Origin: Actinobaculum massiliense
Lineage (GTDB): Bacteria; Actinomycetota; Actinomycetes; Actinomycetales; Actinomycetaceae
Assembly: GCF_001457435.1 (NCBI RefSeq)
Contig: NZ_LN881717.1
Span: forward strand, 257,896 to 321,895
Direction: 5' to 3'
Length of the DNA: 64,000 bases
Below, in pieces: positions 54,531 through 62,981 of this stretch. The notes beneath the pieces were generated by a model that worked only from the letters and a program-made list of their open reading frames with translations, searched no databases and was not told the DNA's origin. The first letter of the stretch is position 1. The number at the start of each line of letters is the position of its first letter. The translations under genes and the position numbers were made by a program.

Positions 54531-55511
54531 CTAGATCACCGCCGCGATTCGCTCAAAACGCTTACCAATGAAGTCAGCGAGGATGTAGGCGATGGTGGTG
54601 ACGGCGATAAGCGCTCCCCCGATGCCCATCACCACGGGTACATCGCGATTATTGATAGCCCCGATCAGGGAATAACCGACGCCGGGGAAAGACGTGACGG
54701 TTTCGATCACGACCGTCCCGCCCAGGAGGTAGGGAATCATCTGTACGAAGAGCTGGCAGATGGGGTAACTCGCGGTGGGAAGCAGATGGTGGAAAAGCAC
54801 GGTGCGGGGAGGAAGGCCGGAAAGGTAGGCGTCTTTGACGTAGGCCGTATTCGCGTAGGTGGACACCAGCGCCCGCACGCGGCGGAAAAGCGAGGCGGCG
54901 CAGAGGATCCAGAGGCACAATGAGGGCATAATCAGCGCCGTCGGAGCCTGCCAGACGGTGCGGCCCGGCCCGGGCACCGAGAGCACCGGGAGCCAGCCCA
55001 GAACCTGCGCCAGGACGAATACGGCAAGGATCCCCACCACGAACTCCGGCATTGCCGTGACGATTGTCGCCAGGCCGTGGGAAACGCGGGTAAAACGCGA
55101 GGGACGGGCGCCGGCGTAAATGGAGACCGGCAGGGCGATAAGAAACAATCCGGCAAAAACAATCGCTGCTACCGTCAGGGTAGAGATAACCGGGGTAATA
55201 AGAGTTTGGGAGACCGGCACCCCGGTAACAAGAGTTGTCCCCAGGTCCCCGCGCACAAAGCCGCTCAGCCAGTCGAAATAGCGCGCGAGCACCGGGGCAT
55301 CCAGGCCCATAGCCTCGCGCGCGGCTTCCACCGCGGCCTCGCCGTGGCGGCCGGCGCTTACCGTGGCGGCATCGCCCGGTAGCGCCTGGACGAGCGCGAA
55401 AAGGGCCAGCGTGGCGCAAGCAAAAAGGCCAATTCCGCGGAGCACCCGCCACGCGAGCCACGCCCCGAGGGACTGGCCCGCGTGGCGGGTATTTTCGGCA
55501 GTAGACGTCAT
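54531..55511 (-). CDS. DppB-type ABC permease
   Basis: 326 residues, with about six helices. LPGDAATVSAGRHGEAAVEAAREAMGLDAPVLARYFDWL and FLIALPVSIYAGARP are the family start. PTALIMPSLCLWILCAASLFRRVRALV, AYVKDAYLSGLPPRTVLFHHLLP and GTVVIETVTSFPGVGYSLI give the DppB/NikB conserved loop. It lies 8 bp after the solute-binding protein gene. Confidence 0.9.
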   Translation of the reverse strand: MTSTAENTRHAGQSLGAWLAWRVLRGIGLFACATLALFALVQALPGDAATVSAGRHGEAAVEAAREAMGLDAPVLARYFDWLSGFVRGDLGTTLVTGVPVSQTLITPVISTLTVAAIVFAGLFLIALPVSIYAGARPSRFTRVSHGLATIVTAMPEFVVGILAVFVLAQVLGWLPVLSVPGPGRTVWQAPTALIMPSLCLWILCAASLFRRVRALVSTYANTAYVKDAYLSGLPPRTVLFHHLLPTASYPICQLFVQMIPYLLGGTVVIETVTSFPGVGYSLIGAINNRDVPVVMGIGGALIAVTTIAYILADFIGKRFERIAAVI

Positions 55512-55519
55512 AGAATTCG

Positions 55520-57061
55520 CTACTTGGCCGGGGTGAAGGTGGCGTTGGCCAGGAGCGGCACGGACTGGGTGGTAACCACACCATTGAGGCCAGCGCGGCT
55601 AGCGCTCAGCTGCTTCTGGTAGCCCCAAATGAGGTCGCCGCCGTTATCGTGCTGATCCTTGAGAACCTTCTGCACGTTTTCTTCCTGTATTTTCGCGTCC
55701 GTGGAGGTCATCGCGGTCTGCAGAGCCGCGGAAATTTCCGGGGAGCTGTAGCCCGAAACGTTGTAGGGCGACTCGGCGGAGACCTGGCTTTGTAGGTTGC
55801 TGATCGGCAAGCGGTTAATCCAGTAGAAGGTGAAGGCCGGGGCCTGGTACACCTTCTCCATCTGCGCAAAGAAGGTTTGCGCGTCCAGCGTTTCCACGGT
55901 GACGGTCACGCCCACCTCGGCAAATTCCTGCACCATCAGCTCGGCGGCCGCGGTCTGACCGGGCACAATATCCGAAGCGATAATGTTGAAGCTCGTGACG
56001 CCCTTGCGAGCGAAAATCTCACGCGCCTTATCCTTATCCGCGGTGGTCTGGGCCAAATCCTCGGGGTAGGTGACGTAGCCCTTGCCGCTCATGTCGTTTC
56101 CGACCTCGCCGGCTTCCTCACCAATAAGCGTCTTGACCATCTTGTCGCGGTCGAGGGTCAGCTTCGCCGCCTGGCGAACCTCCGGATCGTTGAAGGGTGC
56201 CACGCGGGTGTTGAGCACGAGCTCCTTCACCGTGGCCGATTCAAGCGACGGCTCGGGAATCACGATGTCCTTATTGGCACTGAGGGTGCGCATGGAAGCC
56301 ATATCCAGGCCCCAGGCATAATCAATTTCGCCGCTCTGCAGGGCCTTAGCCTGCGCTTCCGAATCGGCAACCGGCACCAGGGTGACGGTCGGAATCGCGG
56401 GCTTGCCCGACCAGTACTTTTCGTTAGCGGCCATGGTGTAGCCGGTGCTCGAATCGCCTTCGGTCACCTTGTAGGTTCCCGCGCCGACGCCGTCGAACTT
56501 CCCCTTGGGGGCGATCGGCGACATCATACCCAGCGAGGACTCCAGGAAGTCCGACTTCGGAGCCTTGAGCTTGAGAGTGGCAGTGTTTTCGGTTGCGGTG
56601 GAGGCGCCATAGTCGACGACGCCGTACATCGCGGCAAAGTTCTGCGACTCAGACAGGTGCTTTAGGGAATCGATGACGTCCTGGCCGGTGACGGCGGTGC
56701 CATCAAAGAAGGCGAGGTTATCGCGCAGGGTAATCGTCCACTCGGTAGCATCCGCGTTCGGTTCAATGGACTTGGCCAAGGAGAGCTGGGCGCCGTCCTC
56801 GGTCACGTAAGCCAGCGAATCGTAGAGGTAGAACAGCAGTAACATCGAGCCGGGGGTGGTGGCCACATTTGGATCGAAGGTATCCGTGGGAGCGAACATT
56901 GCACCCATCCGGATCGGTGAGGATTCTGCCTGGGCCGCCGCGCTTTCGCTGGCGCCGGTGGTTTCGGCGGCCGGCTTATTTGCCGTGCCAGAGCAACTCG
57001 TCAGGGCAAGCGCGAGGCTTGCGCCGAGGGCGGCCAATGCCCGCCCGAATTTCTTCGTCAT
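55520..57061 (-). CDS. family-5 solute-binding lipoprotein
   Basis: 513 residues. The signal peptide MTKKFGRALAALGASLALALTSC ends in a lipobox (LTSC), so it is anchored outside the membrane. An Ala/Glu/Ser/Thr linker is followed by the SBP_bac_5 fold (SLAKSIEPNADATEWTITLRDNLAFFDGTAVTGQDV). Members bind peptides, nickel chelates or metallophores (for example CntA, staphylopine). Ligand cannot be told here; the IrtAB-like and DtxR context favours a metal chelate. Confidence 0.9.
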   Translation of the reverse strand: MTKKFGRALAALGASLALALTSCSGTANKPAAETTGASESAAAQAESSPIRMGAMFAPTDTFDPNVATTPGSMLLLFYLYDSLAYVTEDGAQLSLAKSIEPNADATEWTITLRDNLAFFDGTAVTGQDVIDSLKHLSESQNFAAMYGVVDYGASTATENTATLKLKAPKSDFLESSLGMMSPIAPKGKFDGVGAGTYKVTEGDSSTGYTMAANEKYWSGKPAIPTVTLVPVADSEAQAKALQSGEIDYAWGLDMASMRTLSANKDIVIPEPSLESATVKELVLNTRVAPFNDPEVRQAAKLTLDRDKMVKTLIGEEAGEVGNDMSGKGYVTYPEDLAQTTADKDKAREIFARKGVTSFNIIASDIVPGQTAAAELMVQEFAEVGVTVTVETLDAQTFFAQMEKVYQAPAFTFYWINRLPISNLQSQVSAESPYNVSGYSSPEISAALQTAMTSTDAKIQEENVQKVLKDQHDNGGDLIWGYQKQLSASRAGLNGVVTTQSVPLLANATFTPAK

Positions 57062-57148
57062 AGATTTTCCTTTACTGGTTTGGTTTGCAGCTATGTTCTG
57101 ACAAGTCTTCGCGTCCGACGTGCCTAGTCCCCGCCCGCGGCATCGCGC

Positions 57149-58915
57149 CTAATTCCCGCCCGCGGCCAGCGACCAGCCGACGCTGCGGTCTTGGTGATGC
57201 CAGAAGTCCTGATAGGGGCCGGGGATATCGATCAGCGCCTCGTGGTTGCCCAGCTGGGCCACGCGCCCTTCGGCGTCGAACACCACCACCTGATCAGCAG
57301 AGCGGATGGTTTCGAGCTTGTGGGCGATGACGATCAAGGTGGAGTCTTGGCGAAGCTGCTCCATCGCCGCCACGATATTCGCTTCGTTCTCGGCGTCCAG
57401 GGCGCTAGTGGCCTCATCGAAGAGGACGATTGGGGCGCGTTTGACGAGCGCGCGGGCGATGGAGACGCGCTGGCGCTCACCGCCCGAGAGCGCGGTGCCG
57501 CCCTCCCCCACGCGCGCCTCCCAACCATCGGGAAGGCGCTGGGCAATTTCGGAAACTCCGGCCATATCGGCCGCCCAGCGGATTTCTTCCTCACTGGCGG
57601 CGGGATTGCCCACCCGGATATTGGCAAGCAGGGTTTCATCAAAGAGGTAGACGTCCTGGAAAACCATCGAGAGTTGCTTCATTAGGTCTTCCGTGCGTTG
57701 GGAGCGCACATCTACTCCGCCCACCAGCACCGCGCCGGCATCGACGTCGTAAAAACGCGACACCAACCGCGCCACGGTGGTTTTCCCGCAACCGGAAGGG
57801 CCAACGAGCGCGCACATCGAGCGGGCGGGAACGCGGAAGGACACTCCGCGCAACACCTGCCGCTCGGGAACGTACCCGAACTCCACCTCGCGCAACTCCA
57901 CGCTGCCGGGCGCGCTCAGCGGCGCGGAGACTTCCGGTTCGGGCAGGGATGGGGCGTCGAGCACGCTGTCGACATGCTCCATAAGCTGGCGGCGCTCTTC
58001 GAGCCCGACGGCGCTGGCGCCCAGCTCTTCCAGCATGGAGGTGAAGCGCAACGCCATACCGATGGTGACGACGCCTTCTAGGATCCCAATTCGCGCGCCG
58101 AGCATCAGGTACGTGGCCAGGGTAATCATCGAAATAATGATGATCTGAAGGAAAACCCCGTTGAAGATCTGCCCCACGGTTTCCCAGGCGAGCCCGCGCC
58201 GGCCTTCGCGCCGGCTCTTTTCGAAGGCTTCTTCGATTTCCCGGTAGCTCCCCGAGGCATTGCACGAGCGCAGAGCGCCCTGGCATCGCGAAAATTCGAT
58301 AACTCGGGCGGCGAGCTCGTTTTCGCTCGGTTCGGAGATCTTCTTGCCTTTATTGATGAAATGCCGGGCGAGGGTGAGGAAAATCAGCAGGAACGGGATT
58401 GCTACGGTGAGTAGCGCACCCAATTCCCAGGCCCAGAACCACGAGCCAATGCAGATAACGCCAGCAGCCACCGTAGTTTGGATAAATTTGTAGAGGAAGT
58501 GCGCCGCGGATTCGCCCAGGCTCATCATTTCCTGGGTAACCATGCGAGACATCGACCCCGCGCTGGAACCCTTGAACCAGCCCAGCGGGAGGGAGGCAAC
58601 CTTCGAGCCGACAGCGTAGTGCACGTGCTTCAAGAATCCGAGCGCGCCCATATATCCGGTGCGGGTGCCGAAGAAGTCAATCAGCACCGAGGCTGCCGCA
58701 TCGACGGCGAGGACGATCATCCATTGCCAGAAACTCAGGCTCCACACGGGTGCGCCGGTGCCGAGCGCCATCGAGGCGGGGAGGAGAATGAGCAGGCCGA
58801 GGCCCATGAGGGCGCCGGCAAAGGAGCCGAGGAGGGCGCCGGTGCGGAAGTTACGCCAGGAGGCATCGTCCATCAGGCGCCGATAGTGCAAAATCAGCGG
58901 GGTTTTCTTCGCCAT
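57149..58915 (-). CDS. IrtB-like ABC half-transporter
   Basis: 588 residues; six-helix ABC membrane domain then ATPase with Walker A VGPSGCGKTTVARLVSRF, signature LSGGERQRVSIARAL and Walker B VLFDEATSALDAENE. It forms a heterodimer with the upstream gene: TAATG overlap (1 bp) between the two stops and starts. Exporter-fold proteins of this type include the mycobacterial IrtB and Yersinia YbtQ, which import or process ferric siderophores despite the fold. An exporter role cannot be excluded. Confidence 0.85.
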   Translation of the reverse strand: MAKKTPLILHYRRLMDDASWRNFRTGALLGSFAGALMGLGLLILLPASMALGTGAPVWSLSFWQWMIVLAVDAAASVLIDFFGTRTGYMGALGFLKHVHYAVGSKVASLPLGWFKGSSAGSMSRMVTQEMMSLGESAAHFLYKFIQTTVAAGVICIGSWFWAWELGALLTVAIPFLLIFLTLARHFINKGKKISEPSENELAARVIEFSRCQGALRSCNASGSYREIEEAFEKSRREGRRGLAWETVGQIFNGVFLQIIIISMITLATYLMLGARIGILEGVVTIGMALRFTSMLEELGASAVGLEERRQLMEHVDSVLDAPSLPEPEVSAPLSAPGSVELREVEFGYVPERQVLRGVSFRVPARSMCALVGPSGCGKTTVARLVSRFYDVDAGAVLVGGVDVRSQRTEDLMKQLSMVFQDVYLFDETLLANIRVGNPAASEEEIRWAADMAGVSEIAQRLPDGWEARVGEGGTALSGGERQRVSIARALVKRAPIVLFDEATSALDAENEANIVAAMEQLRQDSTLIVIAHKLETIRSADQVVVFDAEGRVAQLGNHEALIDIPGPYQDFWHHQDRSVGWSLAAGGN

Positions 58916-60720
58916 TAGTTCTCTGCCTTCTCCGCGAGCGCGCCCGATTGGGCCAGCAAAGCTCGGTAGTGCGGTTCATCGAGAAGTTGTTTGTGGGTAC
59001 CCACCGCGGTGACCTCGCCGTGATCCATTACGGCGATTTGATCAACCCCGCGAATGGAGCGCGGGCGATGCGCAATAACCAGAACGGTGCGGCCTTTGAC
59101 CAATACGTTGAGCGCTTCTTGGATCTCGGTTTCGGATTCCGGATCGGCGAAAGCGGTGGCCTCATCGAGCAGGAGAATCGGGGCATCAATGAGGAGCGCG
59201 CGGGCAATCGCAATACGCTGTTGCTGGCCGCCAGAAAGGCCGGTGTCTTGGCCGAGTACGGTGTCGTATCCATCCGGCAGGCTCATAATGTAGTCATCAA
59301 TTTGCGCGGCGCGGGCGGCAGCGCGCACCTCCTCCAGGCTCGCCTCGGGTTTCCCGAGGGCAATATTGGCGCGTACGGAGGTGGAGAGCAGTTGCGCATC
59401 CTGGAGCACAAAAGAGACCGTGCGGTAGAGGGTTTCCTGGTCCATCTCGCGCACGTCCACCCCGCCGATTTTTACGCTTCCCTGGTCTGGATCCTGGAAG
59501 CGGGCAATCAGGGTGGCGAGGGTTGATTTGCCGGAGCCCGATGGGCCGAGCAGAGCGGTGATCGTGCGCGGCTGGAGCTGAAGGGAAACGCCGCGGAGCG
59601 CGTGGGTATCACCGTAGGAGAAGTGGACGTTTTCAATTTCGACGCCGGTGCCGTTGGGCTTCTTCCCGCGGGCCGGGGTTTCCAGATTTTCGACGTCGAG
59701 AATTGAACAAATGCGCATGGCCGCGCCCCCGGCGAGCTGATAGGACCAAGCAATGGCGGAAACGGTTTGGATCGTCCCGGGTACCACAATTGCGATCAAC
59801 GTCGTCGTGAGAACTTCCGCGACGGTGACGGCTCCGGTGCTCACAAGCAAGGCACCGCCGCCAAGGTTCACCAGTAGGAGGATAGGGATAGACACCCAGG
59901 TGAAGGACAGGCAGGAGATCGTCACCAGCGGCATACACCAAGCGCGGTAGAACTGGGAGAACTCATTGGCGGCCTTAATATAGTTGCCGTGCGCCTCGCC
60001 AACGCGGCCGAAGGCCTTGACCACGCTAATGCCGGAGACGAACTCGACCATGGTGGCGGAGACCTTCTGGAGTTTCGTATCCATCTCCGCGGTTTTTTCC
60101 GGCATATCGCGCATGGTGACGGCGTAGGTGCCAACGTAGAGCGGAATCGTGGCGATGGAGAGAAGCCCGAGGCGCCAGTCGATAACGAAGGCATAAATCA
60201 CCAGGGCCACCGGGGAAACCACGGCGTTGAGCTTGTCTATGGGGCCATGGGCGATGACGGTGTGGACCGTCGTCGTATCGTCTTGCACCGCCTTGCGCAC
60301 AATCCCCGAGTTCGACTCCGTAAACCAGGAAAGCGGGGCTTTAGCCAGCCGCTCGATAATGCCGCGGCGCAGAATATCGCGGAGCTTGAGGTCAGAGAAA
60401 TGCGTCACGAGCAGGGCAATGAAGTACAGCAGAAGTCGGAGCGAGAAAGCGCCGGTGAGGATCGCGATGATCGTCCACACTTGGTCGGTGTCCACCGCGC
60501 TCAGGCTTCCCGCATCGGTGAGGACGCGGCCGAGTTCAACCAACGCAATATAAGGGGCAATCGCGAGGATCCCGGAAATAATGGTAAGGATTTGCGCTAC
60601 GAGGATTCGGCCCCGAATTGGTTTTGTGAGCCGCCGAATTGCGGCTTGCCCGGCAACGGCTTTTTCTTTATCCCGATCGGCTGGCTTGCCCTCAGCCACC
60701 TGCGCGCTTTGATCTGCCAT
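58915..60720 (-). CDS. IrtA/YbtP-like ABC half-transporter
   Basis: 601 residues. Membrane domain (about 45-330) then ATPase with LGPSGSGKSTLATLIARF and LSGGQQQRIAIARALLIDAPILLLDEATAFADPESE. The Phe-Ala-Asp in DEATAFADPESE is characteristic of IrtA/YbtP-type siderophore transporters rather than drug exporters. No siderophore-reductase SID domain is fused at the N-terminus, so it differs from mycobacterial IrtA. It heads the operon, directly behind a near-consensus promoter and a DtxR-like box. Confidence 0.87.
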   Translation of the reverse strand: MADQSAQVAEGKPADRDKEKAVAGQAAIRRLTKPIRGRILVAQILTIISGILAIAPYIALVELGRVLTDAGSLSAVDTDQVWTIIAILTGAFSLRLLLYFIALLVTHFSDLKLRDILRRGIIERLAKAPLSWFTESNSGIVRKAVQDDTTTVHTVIAHGPIDKLNAVVSPVALVIYAFVIDWRLGLLSIATIPLYVGTYAVTMRDMPEKTAEMDTKLQKVSATMVEFVSGISVVKAFGRVGEAHGNYIKAANEFSQFYRAWCMPLVTISCLSFTWVSIPILLLVNLGGGALLVSTGAVTVAEVLTTTLIAIVVPGTIQTVSAIAWSYQLAGGAAMRICSILDVENLETPARGKKPNGTGVEIENVHFSYGDTHALRGVSLQLQPRTITALLGPSGSGKSTLATLIARFQDPDQGSVKIGGVDVREMDQETLYRTVSFVLQDAQLLSTSVRANIALGKPEASLEEVRAAARAAQIDDYIMSLPDGYDTVLGQDTGLSGGQQQRIAIARALLIDAPILLLDEATAFADPESETEIQEALNVLVKGRTVLVIAHRPRSIRGVDQIAVMDHGEVTAVGTHKQLLDEPHYRALLAQSGALAEKAEN

Positions 60721-60742
60721 GCAACAAACACTTTCAGCTTGG

Positions 60743-60761
60743 TACGGGTAACCTTACCTAC
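60743..60761 (-). promoter_or_regulatory. DtxR/IdeR-like iron box
   Basis: On the minus strand the 19-mer GTAGGTAAGGTTACCCGTA sits 24-42 bp upstream of the IrtA-like start and between the -10 and the start codon. By my alignment about 13 of 19 positions match the TTAGGTTAGGCTAACCTAA consensus, and its core GGTAA-GG-TTACC is a perfect palindrome. It predicts iron repression of the six-gene transporter unit. Confidence 0.65.
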
Positions 60762-60771
60762 AAATGGCAAC

Positions 60772-60798
60772 ATTATAACCCGGCCAAAACAGTGTCAA
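60772..60798 (-). promoter_or_regulatory. sigma-A-type promoter of the transporter operon
   Basis: On the minus strand, consensus TTGACA (60793-60798) and consensus TATAAT (60772-60777) are separated by 15 bp, two below optimal. The iron box lies just downstream, so a bound repressor could block initiation. Confidence 0.7.
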
Positions 60799-60908
60799 TT
60801 AAAACTGAAACTACTTCTGCACCAGGTCTTCGAGGCAACATATCGAGTTGCCGAGGGCGACATCCATTGCGGCAAACTCGCCGTTCCTCGCGGAGGAAGG
60901 GCGGCGCC

Positions 60909-61344
60909 ATGCGCATCCAAGAATCACAGGACTTCCCCGGTCCTGATTGCATTAATATCCCGATGGACGTGGCCTCGCTACCGGTGTCGAACGCGGGTGC
61001 GCCGTTCACCAAAAGCCGCACACACCGCGATTCGGCAGGCTTTTCCCGGCGCGAAGATTTGGTGCCTCTCTCGCTCGAGGGACAGCGGCCTGGTCCGCGA
61101 CGTCCGCGATGTGATTACGGACGGCCGCTTTGATCTCCCCTTAGAGGCGCTGGCGCTGACGAAAATACGCCGGTTTGACGCCTACTACCTCGTGGAACGT
61201 GAGGCCGCCGTTTTGCTCGATCACGTTTCGCGCGCCGGGGTGAGGGCGCGAAAGGTCGACGTCGACCCGACAACCAAAGAATTCACGGTCGACGACGCCG
61301 ACTACCGCCGCGCCTCGCGGACACTTCCCGGAGGTGGGCGCTAG
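60909..61344 (+). pseudogene. broken unidentified gene
   Basis: A frame from ATG 60909 (MRIQESQDFPGPDC, preceded by GGAAGG) runs to about 61080. From there a different frame continues with codon use like real genes (VRDVITDGRFDLPLEALAL, then KIRRFDAYYLVEREAAVLL) to the stop at 61344. A single frameshift near 61060-61090 would join them into a protein of about 145 residues. I do not recognise the family. The rest of the 727-bp gap 60721-61447 holds the iron box and promoter, with nothing else evident. Confidence 0.4.
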
Positions 61345-61447
61345 GAACATCTAGGCCACGCGCAAAGAGCTGCGCGGACGTGCGTTGAGAACTGCGCGGA
61401 CAAGCGGTGCGAACCCCGTGGAAGAGCACTGAGAAGCTCTAGGCCGC

Positions 61448-61903
61448 GTGGAAACAGCGCGTAGCATTGCCCTCGAAAAAGATTTCAAGGACGATATTTT
61501 TCAACGGGTTTTCCAAGAGCCGAGAGAAGAAATCATGGACGATTACGTGGAATTTATTCCGAATGCCGGCGCTTGCCTGGCGACCGTCAACGTTTTGACT
61601 GAGGCCGGAGGAGTGCGTTGGATGGTGCGGGAAAATCCGCACGCGCCGGGTGACACCGGATGGCTAATCATGAGTTCGCTGGATACCTCCGAGTACCTGG
61701 ACAATCCGGCCAACTCGAAGGTGTGCAATTTCAACACCGTGTGCATGATTGAGCCCGCCCTTATTGGGATCTGGAATTTCCCGGTCGGCTCGGATCTGCA
61801 GATCGTGCGCGATGCCAAGAGGATCAGCGTCGTCGACACTCCAACCGGCCGTATCATTCCCTCCGAAGAGTTTTTCGTTCCGCCGGCGTGGCAGCGGAGA
61901 TAA
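61448..61903 (+). CDS. DUF2185 (Imm33-like) protein
   Basis: About 151 residues. The C-terminal 100 residues, VRWMVRENPHAPGDTGWLIMSSLDTSEYL and NTVCMIEPALIGIWNFPVGSD, match DUF2185, grouped with polymorphic-toxin immunity proteins (Imm33). No ribosome site precedes GTG 61448; ATG 61535 is an alternative that would omit part of the N-terminus. No toxin gene is visible adjacent. It lies between a broken gene and a transposase relic, in an accessory stretch. Confidence 0.65.
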   Translation: METARSIALEKDFKDDIFQRVFQEPREEIMDDYVEFIPNAGACLATVNVLTEAGGVRWMVRENPHAPGDTGWLIMSSLDTSEYLDNPANSKVCNFNTVCMIEPALIGIWNFPVGSDLQIVRDAKRISVVDTPTGRIIPSEEFFVPPAWQRR

Positions 61904-61969
61904 CACAAGTAAGCAATATCGAAATACGAAGCATAGCAATAGGCTTGTGGAACAAAACGTGTTGCTGGC

Positions 61970-62663
61970 TGGTAGACGTGCCGCCATTGTCCGGAGCGAT
62001 GGAAGTCGGTCCAGTTGACTGCGGTTCCCCATCGTTGGATTTCTTGTTGAGCGTGGTGAAGGGTGGCTGACCTACGGAGGAGTTCACCGATCTGGTCATC
62101 AGTGACCGGGGCTTCGAGCAGTTGCGCCGGCGGCTCGAGAAACTCGATGGTCATTCCACGTGACGAGCTCTGCACACCAGGCTAGGGTTTCCTCACATAT
62201 TGATACGCGGAGGGAGGCTTTGGCAATACTGTAGATATCGATACCTGCCGGTGTAAGTAGCTGGCTTGTTGTATAGCATACAACCACGCTGGGGCATGAA
62301 ACGTGTAATGCTGAATATATTTGCATGGCCAGGATTTCGACACGACCAAGGCTATATCGCTACCTCCTGAGCTCATCATCACATCCGAGGTTGCGATCAG
62401 GTCAAAAACGCTCGCCACACGGCACTGTTTTCATGCGAGCCCCCGACCAGCCCAACACATGAGTTTTCGTCCACGCAATCACACGCAATGAAAAGAACAA
62501 GCTTGCCCGAGAACCAAATCCCGTCGATGCACACCACGTTATGAACCTCGTCAACGAGCGGGGCTAGCGGCCATTGGTTCCACAACGGCGCAAACTTCGG
62601 GCGCGTCGTCCGGCCCTGACCGGGCATATCCACATATCTGCACCGACCGGTCACATGAGGCAA
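61970..62663 (-). pseudogene. IS1249-like (IS256 family) transposase relic
   Basis: On the minus strand three frames together read like one transposase. First comes LWNQWPLAPLVDEVHNVVCIDGIWFSGKLVLFIACDC to SAVWRAFL. After a frameshift comes DLIATSDVMMSSGGSDIALVVSKSWPCKYIQHYTFHA, and after another LTPAGIDIYSIAKASLRVSICEETLAWCAELVTW. The piece then jumps to the C-terminal PVTDDQIGELLRRSATLHHAQQEIQRWGTAVNWTDFH. Roughly 150 residues of the middle are missing. The element is dead and its ends are not identifiable. Family assignment rests on sequence resemblance from memory. Confidence 0.75.
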
Positions 62664-62981
62664 GAAAGTTTCATTAATTCACCCTATTTTTAAACGCAAC
62701 TTGCGCCCGTAATGAAGCAGAAAAGCCCGACTCCAGCAATAGAGATGGCTAGCGAAAAAGTCAGCTGAATCGGCTTCCACCACACCTATGGCACGACACC
62801 TGCTAGCCGGCAAGAGGTTTTATTCTTTAAGCCTAGGAATAAGAACAACTGTGTGGGATAATCTGCACCGAGCGCCGTAGTATCTCTAGGTGCGAGGCGC
62901 CCTTTTTAAACCTCGAAACATGCGTAACCAAGGCTTTGTCTAGTTCACGCCGGCCAAAGTGCACGCTTAAGGGAGCATTGA
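62664..62981. other. leader of the secreted repeat protein
   Basis: 318 bp of lower GC than the surroundings. An extended -10-like TGGGATAAT lies at 62854-62862 on the plus strand, 120 bp before the start, with no clear -35. GGGAG at 62971-62975, six bases from the ATG, is the ribosome site of the following gene. Otherwise I see nothing. Confidence 0.4.

Noticed and set aside
57149-60720. Heterodimeric multidrug exporter
   Set aside because: Possible by fold, but the FADP signature, the iron box and the linked importer make a metallophore role more likely. Not excluded.
59989-61344. A 451-codon plus-strand frame
   Set aside because: Its first 730 bases are antisense to the IrtA-like gene. 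Only the last part, after 61060, looks coding and is listed separately.
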